The translations under genes were made by a program, and so were the position numbers. From a virus: a stretch of 47,570 nt of DNA. A model generated the notes under the pieces. It made no database searches and was not told the DNA's origin. It saw only the letters and a program-made list of their open reading frames with translations. Of the stretch, positions 32,909-39,850 are shown piece after piece. The number at the start of each line of letters is the position of its first letter. The first letter of the stretch is position 1. The DNA is taken from positions 35,067 to 82,636 of the IMG/VR virus record IMGVR_UViG_3300029448_004129. The stretch is one strand, 5' to 3'.

Positions 32909-34273
32909 TTATAGTCTGTCTATCAATGCACCAGGTGTCTGGAATCTCGTCTTGTTGTTATCTACGATGGACTGGTCGTTACTCTCGTAGGCTGTCTCAA
33001 CACTATTTCTTATCACCTCGCATGTTGTCACGTAGGCGTTGTTATCTACCCTGTGGTTGACACTCTCCACCAGGTAGTTGCCTGTGAGGAATACATCGAA
33101 GGTCTTGTCATCAGATTGTGATACGATTGGTTCGTGGTTTGGGTACGTTATGTGTATGAGGTCCCCAGCGCCTATGTTGGAGTTACCGTGCATCTCCACC
33201 TTGACCTTGATACCATATGATGAACTACCCCTTAGTGCGTCCGCGGTACGATCTGAACTATTTGAGTAGTCCTGTGAGTCCGTGTTGGATTGGGTGTGTA
33301 TGTAGGGATCCTTGCTGGATACGGTTATCGTGCTATCGGGAAAATCGAATAGGTTGTGCGAATCGGACTCGGGGGTGTTCGTGTATAGTGGGAAACCATT
33401 TATGCCTACCTTGTTTAGGTACGTGGCGTAACTCGATATCTCCTTGCTGAAACTCTTACCCGTGCGGTCGTATGTGTAGTGCGTGTTGTTGAGCAACCCG
33501 TTGGAGTTGTCCCTCAACGTGTCCTGTGTTGTCATTATCTGGTAACTCTTTAGTGTCCTCATCTCTATAGGCGTATCGACCTGTGGTCTCTGGTGCGCTG
33601 TGAAGAAGGACTCGACTGGTTCTCTCGTTTCTACTTTGTTCTCATTGAATAGGTTTGATTTGGATATGAAGTTGTAACCCCTGTGGTTCTCAAAGAATGA
33701 GTATGTCGTGGTGCCAAAGTCCCTGCTTATGGATCTCTTTGCAGCCATACGTATGAACTCGAATGGGTACCTATTGTTACCCAGTAGGTGTACAAACTTA
33801 CTGCTCTCCTCCGCATAGAAAAGTTTTTGCGTCTTCAATACGTTGGTCAACACATCAGATATTATGGAGTTCGTGCTACCCCTATACGCCTGTTTCACCC
33901 TGGTCTGTGAGTTCCTCATGGCATCCATTGATACGAAGTGTAGCGTGTATACCTGTTCCGTGTTACTCGTTGGTATGATGTTCGATACCTTGTATATGCG
34001 ACCCCTAAATGTTTTGAAGTCTAAACTCTCAGCGAACTCATTTGTGCGTAACTCGAACTCTATCTCCTCCTGCCCAGTCATGGACATGTTACTACGATGG
34101 TTCATGGTGTCCCTGAGGATTATGTTACCAGACATGTATGGTGAGTTGATGGACTCGTAGATGTTCAACTCCAACATGAGGTTACGACAGGACAACCTAG
34201 GTAGTGTCTGCCCATATATCACTACGTCCTGTAACTGATAATCACCAGCAAGAAAATCTTTCGTGGTGCTCAT
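32909..34273 (-). CDS. Baseplate hub protein, gp27-like (454 aa)
   Basis: The hub ring links spike to tail tube. Visible: DYQLQDVVIYGQTLPRLSCR, MLELNIYESINSPYMSGNII, then EEIEFELRTN, and further on GNNRYPFEFIRMAAKRSISR. This is the pattern of hub domains in gp27/gpD-type proteins (a strand-rich domain that begins with a partial solution of the nearby gp5 ring). Near the end IGAGDLIHITYPNHEP and TGNYLVESVNHRV are the late domain. It lies next to gp5 and gp53, as expected. T4 gp27 is 391 residues. The assignment is by layout and fold-like features. Confidence 0.65.
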   Translation of the reverse strand: MSTTKDFLAGDYQLQDVVIYGQTLPRLSCRNLMLELNIYESINSPYMSGNIILRDTMNHRSNMSMTGQEEIEFELRTNEFAESLDFKTFRGRIYKVSNIIPTSNTEQVYTLHFVSMDAMRNSQTRVKQAYRGSTNSIISDVLTNVLKTQKLFYAEESSKFVHLLGNNRYPFEFIRMAAKRSISRDFGTTTYSFFENHRGYNFISKSNLFNENKVETREPVESFFTAHQRPQVDTPIEMRTLKSYQIMTTQDTLRDNSNGLLNNTHYTYDRTGKSFSKEISSYATYLNKVGINGFPLYTNTPESDSHNLFDFPDSTITVSSKDPYIHTQSNTDSQDYSNSSDRTADALRGSSSYGIKVKVEMHGNSNIGAGDLIHITYPNHEPIVSQSDDKTFDVFLTGNYLVESVNHRVDNNAYVTTCEVIRNSVETAYESNDQSIVDNNKTRFQTPGALIDRL

Positions 34274-34275
34274 TT

Positions 34276-34785
34276 CTATCTCCTAATTAAATTTCTAAAT
34301 TCCTCTGTAAATTTAGTCACATATGCACGGTCTAGTAGTTTTATATTTCTCTTGTTATCGTTTTCTGTCTGTTCGTACTCGAAATTTGTTACTGCAACTG
34401 CGCCAGTCGTATCACTCGATACCTGTAACTTCTTCGTGGTGTCACCACTCGTTGCGTTAATTTCATAGTGATGGATGCCGTTTACATCAGCATACTTATC
34501 ACTCACAAAGGAACTTAACGCAACTTGGTCGAGTGGCCAATCATAACGGGAGGTTATGTTGTTGATTGTGACTATGACCCAATGTAACTCTGGGTCGCCA
34601 TAGTATTTGTCTGCAACGATATCAGGTTGTTCACCGTCCTTTACCGTGTAGAAATCGAAGACCTGTGTGTTGGCTGCGACATTTGAACGCAGGTTGACAC
34701 GCCTCAGGATATCTGTTATAAGTACCTGTTCCTGTGTGTCCTCAAGGTCATATTGGTATACTGGAAACTTCTCAAAATATCCCAT
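34276..34785 (-). CDS. 53: Baseplate wedge protein gp53 (169 aa)
   Basis: gp53 joins wedges in the T4 baseplate. The family's central segment is here: DFYTVKDGEQPDIVADKYYG followed by DPELHWVIVTINNITSRYDW, with PLDQ just after. The N-terminus YFEKFPVYQYDLEDTQ is also typical of marine T4-like gp53 proteins. Length is near T4's 196. It is one base from overlapping the small membrane gene upstream. Confidence 0.88.
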   Translation of the reverse strand: MGYFEKFPVYQYDLEDTQEQVLITDILRRVNLRSNVAANTQVFDFYTVKDGEQPDIVADKYYGDPELHWVIVTINNITSRYDWPLDQVALSSFVSDKYADVNGIHHYEINATSGDTTKKLQVSSDTTGAVAVTNFEYEQTENDNKRNIKLLDRAYVTKFTEEFRNLIRR

Positions 34786-34979
34786 TACTTAATCACCTTC
34801 TTCAACCATAGGTATAATGCGTAACAGGCAAACAGATATAATGTCGCCACGCCCACGTCTACCAGGTGTTCTCTCATGTGGTATATGAACTCTATCCCTG
34901 CCTGGACATCACCCATGCTACCACCTTCTTCTATATTGACTATCTTTGTCCCCTCAAAATTTTCAATTGTCTGTTCCAT
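34785..34979 (-). CDS. Small single-pass membrane protein (64 aa)
   Basis: Soluble acidic start (MEQTIENFEGTKIVNIEEGG), an amphipathic middle, then the helix DVGVATLYLFACYALYLWLK and a KKVIK end. It stands between gp48 and gp53 with one-base spacing or overlap. A membrane protein inside a baseplate operon is odd; holin-like or accessory lysis function is possible but unproven. Confidence 0.6.
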   Translation of the reverse strand: MEQTIENFEGTKIVNIEEGGSMGDVQAGIEFIYHMREHLVDVGVATLYLFACYALYLWLKKVIK

Positions 34980-36170
34980 TTAGAATCCTTGTTTAATCAT
35001 CTCTTTTGTCATTATTTCTGTCTCAGTAAATTCTAGCGTCATATTGGTTTCTATTGGTGGTGGACTACCATCTACTGGTCTAAAGTTTTGTTGTTCACCA
35101 CTTGGTCCATATGATACTTTCACACCATTACATACGCAACTGTGGATCATTGGAAACCAAGTATTCTGTGTGCCCTGGTACATGTAGAATATATCAAACT
35201 CTGCAGGCATACGCAGGTGTCTACCAACTTTCTCACCCGCCATACGTTCTGGCGAAGCATGAAACTTAAATAGTCGCACAATATCATCTACAACACGCAC
35301 CTCTCTCTCACTTCTTGGTGTAAATCTAAAGTTGTATGAGAAAGTTCTAAAATCTATGTTTTGAAATATTGCCTCTAACGCAGGATTTGGTGCCTCGTTA
35401 ATCATCTTGTTCAGTTGTCCTACTGGATCACCAGATCCTAGGAAACTTGTAAGTTTTAGTGCGCCTTTAGCACCCATCAACTCACCAACACTACTCGCTA
35501 TGGTGTTTAAGTTCGCAACATTTGCTTGACTTGCTAGGTAATCTGTTACACTTTGGTTCTCGCCAATGACACCAGCAGTCTGCATGAGCACACCTGCCAT
35601 GCCAGTATCTGAGTTCTTGTAGTTCATCTTGTAACTCGTCTCTATACCTGGTGGCATGTACAAGGCAATCGTGTCTTTTGATTGTACAAATTTACCTGCT
35701 TGTCGCAAGTTATAACTCGTACTAAAACCTAATCTCTCATTAGCAGATAGTTTTATGTCTTCTTTGATTGGTTTACCAGATACCTTAGATGACCTAGATA
35801 TACCCGCTTCTGGATCACCTAAATTTTTATTATAATTTCCTAACTCTGCGCCTACTACCCCTGCCGCTGCGGCAGCAGTACCACTCAGAGCACGTGCGGA
35901 CATACTCGCCGTTGGACTTATATACTTTGATGTACTTCTCTCAAAGATATGGAATAATATGTAATGACCAAAATCATTGTTACCAAGGTCCTCTGGGTAT
36001 TGATGAATACCATAATCGAATTTACTCGCCTCTAAATTTAAGTGTGACGTATCTGCAGGTGATTGACTACCTCTACTGAGATTAGGGCCTGTGCTGGCAC
36101 TCATCTTATTAGACGAACCAAATATATTACCTGCTATTCTTTGTTTTAATCTTTGTAAACTGCTTGACAT
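34980..36170 (-). CDS. 48: Baseplate tail-tube cap gp48 (396 aa)
   Basis: gp48 caps the hub and starts the tail tube. Features: SSLQRLKQRIAGNIFGSS at the start, IALYMPPGIETSYKMNYKN in the middle, and FRTFSYNFRFTPRSEREVRV followed by FKFHASPERM, which is the diagnostic C-terminal part of gp48 proteins in marine T4-like phages. The end YQGTQNTWFPMIHSCVCNGV is also stable. The ATG has no ribosome site and is 7 bases after CATAAATA. Confidence 0.88.
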   Translation of the reverse strand: MSSSLQRLKQRIAGNIFGSSNKMSASTGPNLSRGSQSPADTSHLNLEASKFDYGIHQYPEDLGNNDFGHYILFHIFERSTSKYISPTASMSARALSGTAAAAAGVVGAELGNYNKNLGDPEAGISRSSKVSGKPIKEDIKLSANERLGFSTSYNLRQAGKFVQSKDTIALYMPPGIETSYKMNYKNSDTGMAGVLMQTAGVIGENQSVTDYLASQANVANLNTIASSVGELMGAKGALKLTSFLGSGDPVGQLNKMINEAPNPALEAIFQNIDFRTFSYNFRFTPRSEREVRVVDDIVRLFKFHASPERMAGEKVGRHLRMPAEFDIFYMYQGTQNTWFPMIHSCVCNGVKVSYGPSGEQQNFRPVDGSPPPIETNMTLEFTETEIMTKEMIKQGF

Positions 36171-36177
36171 GTAAGAC

Positions 36178-36185
36178 TATTTATG
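36178..36185 (-). promoter_or_regulatory. Late promoter abutting start codon (CATAAATA)
   Basis: CATAAATAGTCTTAC is followed by the gp48 ATG with a 7-base gap and no ribosome site. Confidence 0.6.
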
Positions 36186-36671
36186 CTATAATGGGGATAT
36201 AGTTGACCAGTGTTTTAGATGATCCTCTGTTATTATCTGGAAGTTTTGACCTCTTTTCTTACAATATGCCTCTGCAGCCTTCCACTTGGCATTGTTGATA
36301 ACAAATTGTTCCGCTGTGTATGCCCATGACTTGGTCTTACGTTTAGGTATACGTGGTGGTTCTGTGTACTTTTTAGGCTTGACTTCCCACACGGTTTCTG
36401 TTATAGTACCAGTAGAGTTGCGATACTTTATCCATATGTCAGGAAAATACCTACTAATACGTCCTGTCATAGGGTGTTTATATGGTACAAAAAACTCCTC
36501 ACTCGCCCATTTCATTACACTAGGGTTAGTATCAAGGTATCTAAAACAAGTTAGTTCCCAAGATGACCTGAATATGATATTAGATGGGTCACCCTTATAC
36601 TTCGATGGATTCTTGGGTTTAAATTTACCCTGTACTAACATTTTAGTTGACATTCTTTTTATACGTTTCAT
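36186..36671 (-). CDS. 4: Head completion protein gp4, nuclease-like (161 aa)
   Basis: gp4 (also called gp50/65) completes DNA-filled heads. The sequence has GKFKPKNPSKYKGDPSNIIF, SSWELTCFRYLD, ASEEFFVPY, then YFPDIWIKY and VWEVKPKKY. The Asp of FPD and the E-V-K of WEVK fit a PD-(D/E)xK nuclease site, as in the family. The AGGAG ribosome site touches the first ATG with no spacer, so an internal ATG (residue 7 or 11) could be used; neither has ideal spacing. Confidence 0.88.
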   Translation of the reverse strand: MKRIKRMSTKMLVQGKFKPKNPSKYKGDPSNIIFRSSWELTCFRYLDTNPSVMKWASEEFFVPYKHPMTGRISRYFPDIWIKYRNSTGTITETVWEVKPKKYTEPPRIPKRKTKSWAYTAEQFVINNAKWKAAEAYCKKRGQNFQIITEDHLKHWSTISPL

Positions 36672-36684
36672 CTCCTAATATTTA

Positions 36685-36692
36685 GATAAATA
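36685..36692 (+). promoter_or_regulatory. Late promoter abutting start codon, plus strand (GATAAATA)
   Basis: GATAAATAGTTCAG is followed by ATG 36699, a gap of 6 bases with no ribosome site. This opens the rightward tail operon, in the 27-base divergent gap with gp4. Confidence 0.6.
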
Positions 36693-36698
36693 GTTCAG

Positions 36699-37226
36699 AT
36701 GGCAACAATATTCGACAAAATAAGAGCAGAGGCGGGAAGTAGAGACTTATCACTTGCGTGGTACCGTAAACAGGTAAACGCATTGGCAAGTCGTATATCT
36801 GCTGGTCGTTTAATGCGTGAGGGTAAGTTGAGAAGCACACCAAAAATTAACACATTAAACTTCTTTAGATATGATCCAAAGACAGCGGCACTCTTACCAT
36901 ACTATGATAGGTTTCCATTAGTCATGCCCATAGGGGCCGCAAAAGGTGGTTTCTTAGGCATTAACTTTCACTATCTACCAATACCAATGAGAATGAGATT
37001 GTTAGAGACACTCGCAAAAAGAAATTTCAAAGGTGATTATAGAAAGTTGAAAAACATAAAACTCGTAAAACCGTGTGTGAAACACTATCTACGTTCACAG
37101 TTTGCTAGTCAGTTTTATGCTTTAGAAGAATTAGATTTCGCACCCGCAATATTCATGCCAGTTCAATCGTTTAAGAAGGCAGGTATGTCAGCGGCACATA
37201 GAGATAGTAGAAGGATAGCAAGTTAA
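36699..37226 (+). CDS. Conserved phage protein, DNA-end or neck type (175 aa)
   Basis: The segment TLNFFRYDPKTAALLPYYDR followed by FPLVMPIGAAKGGFLGINFH and YLPIPMRMRLLE is highly conserved in T4-like phages (YDPKTxxxLPYYDxFPLV is its core). I remember it as a conserved structural or DNA-associated protein, sometimes annotated DNA end protector, but I am not sure of the function. The N-terminus is basic. It is the first gene of the rightward operon and ends one base into the nuclease gene. Confidence 0.75.
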   Translation: MATIFDKIRAEAGSRDLSLAWYRKQVNALASRISAGRLMREGKLRSTPKINTLNFFRYDPKTAALLPYYDRFPLVMPIGAAKGGFLGINFHYLPIPMRMRLLETLAKRNFKGDYRKLKNIKLVKPCVKHYLRSQFASQFYALEELDFAPAIFMPVQSFKKAGMSAAHRDSRRIAS

Positions 37227-37651
37227 TGGCAAAGTTAGGTGACCCAACAGATTTCAGTTATCGTGTCAACAAGGTTGTAAAAGTTGTTGATGGTGATACA
37301 ATAGACGTATTGTTAGATTTAGGATTTGACATTATGTATAACAGTAGAGTAAGACTATTTGGTATTGATACACCAGAGAGTAGAACAAGTGATAAGATAG
37401 AAAAAAAATACGGCATGTTGTCTAAGAAATTTCTTAAAGAAGCATTGGCAAACGGCACTAAGATTTCTATAAAAACTTACAAAGGCGATGAGACTGGTAA
37501 GTTTGGTAGAATACTTGGTGATGTATTCGTAGATGGTAAATCTGTGAATAGTGCCCTATGTAAAGCAGGTCACGCTGTAGAATATTATGGTCAAAGTAAA
37601 GATGATGTTGAGGCAGCACACATGAAAAACAGAAAGAAACATAAGGTATAA
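37226..37651 (+). CDS. Staphylococcal-nuclease-type endonuclease (141 aa)
   Basis: SNase-fold enzymes cut DNA and RNA with Ca2+. The core is complete: VVKVVDGDTIDVLLDLGF, then VRLFGIDTPES (the Arg and Glu of the active site) and FGRILGDVFVDGKSVNSALC (second Arg). The length fits the domain alone, with no signal peptide, so it acts in the cytoplasm or inside the virion. It overlaps the stop of the previous gene by one base, and gp54 follows after one base. Its place in a tail operon suggests host or competitor DNA breakdown, or entry with DNA. Confidence 0.9.
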   Translation: MAKLGDPTDFSYRVNKVVKVVDGDTIDVLLDLGFDIMYNSRVRLFGIDTPESRTSDKIEKKYGMLSKKFLKEALANGTKISIKTYKGDETGKFGRILGDVFVDGKSVNSALCKAGHAVEYYGQSKDDVEAAHMKNRKKHKV

Positions 37652-37652
37652 A

Positions 37653-38594
37653 GTGGCAATTTTTCGACAAGGCAAAAGATTAGGACCATTTGATATAAGA
37701 CTTGGTATACCACGTGGACGTGAGTATGACAACATACCAGGTGATCCTAGAGTAAAACAACGTGCCAATCCTGAAACAACTATAAATCGTTTTAGGGCTG
37801 CAATCTCAAAAGGCGAAGGGCTTGCTCGTAACACTAGATTTCTAGTGAACATTGGATTGCCAAAAGGTAAGATATTAGAAGAAATATTAAATACAACAAA
37901 CACAAAAGCAAGACAAGGTGTTATTGTTGATGAGCAACAATCTGGTGCTGTTGGTGTATTATCTAACGATAGAAATATGTCACCAGACGCTTCGTTGATG
38001 TGTACCAATGCAACTATGCCTAGTCGAACATTGAATACAAGTCCATATCGTATATCTGGTGCAACATATAAGTACCCAACGCAAGTTCAATATAGTGACG
38101 TTACATTGACGTTCATTGGTGATAAATTTTTACGTCTAAGACGTTTCTTTGAAATGTGGCAAGGTGCGATATATAATAATCAAACTGGATTGTTTAACTT
38201 CTACAAAGAGTATATTGGCGATATAGATATATTTCAGTTAGGTTCTTTTGATGACACTAACGATAGAGACGCGGCTACTTATGGTGTAAGATTAAGAGAG
38301 GCATTCCCAACAGCGATTGGGGAAGTCAACTACGATAGTGGTTCTCAGAATGGTTTTGTTGCGATTAGCGTTACATTCGCATATAGAGATTGGTTGAATT
38401 TCAACCTAGATGTTGATAGTGTCGGCAAAGTAGGCGGACTATCTTCAGGAGAGATTAAACCAGGTGGCGGATTCTTAGATAGTCTACCACCTGAATTAAG
38501 ACGGGCAGGACGTCAAGTTGTTGGTCAACTTAAACGTTCTATCCCAATTGGTAAAGTATTTGGTGGTAAAGTATTTCCACCATTTACATTTTAA
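37653..38594 (+). CDS. 54: Baseplate tail-tube initiator gp54-like (313 aa, GTG start)
   Basis: gp54 sits on gp48 and seeds the tail tube. RNTRFLVNIGLPKG, YRISGATYKYPTQVQYSDVT, and LTFIGDKFLRLRRFFEMWQG are those of tube-like proteins (gp19/gp48/gp54 fold). TFAYRDWLNFNLDVD closes the conserved part. The start is GTG, with AAGG eight bases upstream and only one base after the previous stop. T4 gp54 has 320 residues, almost the same. Confidence 0.8.
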   Translation: MAIFRQGKRLGPFDIRLGIPRGREYDNIPGDPRVKQRANPETTINRFRAAISKGEGLARNTRFLVNIGLPKGKILEEILNTTNTKARQGVIVDEQQSGAVGVLSNDRNMSPDASLMCTNATMPSRTLNTSPYRISGATYKYPTQVQYSDVTLTFIGDKFLRLRRFFEMWQGAIYNNQTGLFNFYKEYIGDIDIFQLGSFDDTNDRDAATYGVRLREAFPTAIGEVNYDSGSQNGFVAISVTFAYRDWLNFNLDVDSVGKVGGLSSGEIKPGGGFLDSLPPELRRAGRQVVGQLKRSIPIGKVFGGKVFPPFTF

Positions 38595-38614
38595 ATTATA
38601 AAGGAGATTAAATT

Positions 38615-39316
38615 ATGGCTTTGCCGTTATTAAATACACAAACATTTGATTTGATGGTCCCTAGTACGGACGAAAAAATAAAATATAGACCCTTTCTTGT
38701 TAAGGAAGAAAAGATACTTCTACAAGCGCAAGAGGGTGAAGACAAGGAGATGATTGACGCTTTAATGACTATCATTAGTAATTGTACATTTGGTAAGATA
38801 CTACCAGAACAATATCCATCATTTGATATGGAGTACATATTTCTAAAGATACGTTCTAAGGCAGTTGGTGAGAAAGTCTCGTTAAACTTAACATGTCCTG
38901 ATGACAACGAAACCAAGGTACAAAGTACCATAGACCTATCAAAGGTTGAGGTTGAGGTTGAAGATGGACACTCGAATACAATTGACTTAACTGATACAGT
39001 AAGCGTGGTGATGAAGTACCCAACAGTAAAGACATTTTCTGGTAGAGATTTAAAGAAACTGTCACCTGAGGATACTATCTCTATGACTGGTCAATGTATT
39101 CACCAGATTGTTGATGGTGTTGAAACATATGAAGCAGATGATTTATCAGATAAAGAGATTGCGGACTTCCTAGAGAACCTAACGCAGGCTCAGTTTGGTA
39201 AGATACAAAACTTCTTTGCTACAATGCCTAGATTAAAGCATGTCGTTAATGTGACTAACCCTAAAACTAAAAAGAAAGGTAAAGTCGTATTAGAAGGTAT
39301 GCAAAGTTTTTTTTAA
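38615..39316 (+). CDS. 26: Baseplate hub assembly protein gp26-like (233 aa, zero-frame product)
   Basis: The T4_baseplate family pattern is plain: FDLMVPSTDEKIKYRPFLVK, EEKILLQAQEGEDKEMIDAL, then FDMEYIFLKIRSKAVGE and VSLNLTCPDDNE. It ends VLEGMQSFF. The last two codons are TTT TTT before TAA, in a run of eight T. This is a slippery heptamer next to a stop, with an open -1 frame continuing for 64 codons. AAGGAGAT precedes the ATG. Confidence 0.88.
   Translation: MALPLLNTQTFDLMVPSTDEKIKYRPFLVKEEKILLQAQEGEDKEMIDALMTIISNCTFGKILPEQYPSFDMEYIFLKIRSKAVGEKVSLNLTCPDDNETKVQSTIDLSKVEVEVEDGHSNTIDLTDTVSVVMKYPTVKTFSGRDLKKLSPEDTISMTGQCIHQIVDGVETYEADDLSDKEIADFLENLTQAQFGKIQNFFATMPRLKHVVNVTNPKTKKKGKVVLEGMQSFF
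39307..39313 (+). promoter_or_regulatory. Candidate -1 frameshift site (T TTT TTT)
   Basis: The heptamer T-TTT-TTT is set in the zero frame of gp26 directly before TAA at 39314-39316. Both Phe tRNAs can re-pair after a one-base slip and the -1 frame then reads on to 39507. Confidence 0.6.
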
Positions 39317-39507
39317 TATGCCTCTCTCATATTAATTTAGAACAATATTATGAATTGAATTTTAAGATGATACAGTTACACCATTGGTCGTTAACTGAGA
39401 TTGAAAATATGTTACCATATGAAAGAGAAGTTTATCTTGCTTTATTGAATGAACATATAAAGGAAGAGAACAAAAAGTATAGAGAGGCAAAGGCTAAGAG
39501 GAGTTAA
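39313..39507 (+). CDS. gp51-like frameshift extension of gp26
   Basis: Read in the -1 frame from the slip, this gives LICLSHINLEQYYELNFKMI, then QLHHWSLTEIENMLPYERE and VYLALLNEHIKEENKKYREA. The fusion would be 297 residues. If the part starts on its own, the ATG at 39367 gives 46 residues but has no ribosome site. The W-x-x-x-E-I-E-N-M-x-P-Y-E-R segment is the kind of sequence seen in small tail assembly proteins after gp26. The next gene follows after one base. Confidence 0.65.
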   Translation, partial: LICLSHINLEQYYELNFKMIQLHHWSLTEIENMLPYEREVYLALLNEHIKEENKKYREAKAKRS

Positions 39508-39508
39508 A

Positions 39509-39847
39509 ATGGCAGACGAAGAAACTAAAACAGTAACGGTTGATCCAGAAGTCGCAAAGAAAGACTTGAATGGTGATGGACACATCTCAAAAGCAGAGAT
39601 GGAGTTAGATATGGAATTTAAACGTAAAAGACTAGAGGACGAGGACGCTATGAGAGACGCTCAACGTAAGATGACTTGGTTTGCTCTTGCAGGTCTTTTA
39701 TTATATCCAATCGCAATCGTTATTGCTACTGTAGCAGGTCTGACACAAGCAAGTGAGATACTTGGTGATATGGCACCTACTTACTTTGTCGCTGTTGCTG
39801 GTATCGTTGCAGCCTTCTTTGGTTCACAGGCACTAAAAAAGAAATAA
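39509..39847 (+). CDS. EF-hand membrane protein (112 aa), holin-like
   Basis: A perfect 12-residue EF-hand loop is at residues 19-30 (DLNGDGHISKAE; ligands D19, N21, D23, H25, S27, E30). A charged helix (KRKRLEDEDAMRDAQRK) and two membrane helices (WFALAGLLLYPIAIVIATVA; TYFVAVAGIVAAFFGSQALK) follow. AGGAG stands before the ATG. Two helices after a soluble start would suit a holin or a tail-tip membrane factor that senses calcium; this is inference. Confidence 0.75.
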   Translation: MADEETKTVTVDPEVAKKDLNGDGHISKAEMELDMEFKRKRLEDEDAMRDAQRKMTWFALAGLLLYPIAIVIATVAGLTQASEILGDMAPTYFVAVAGIVAAFFGSQALKKK

Positions 39848-39850
39848 ACT

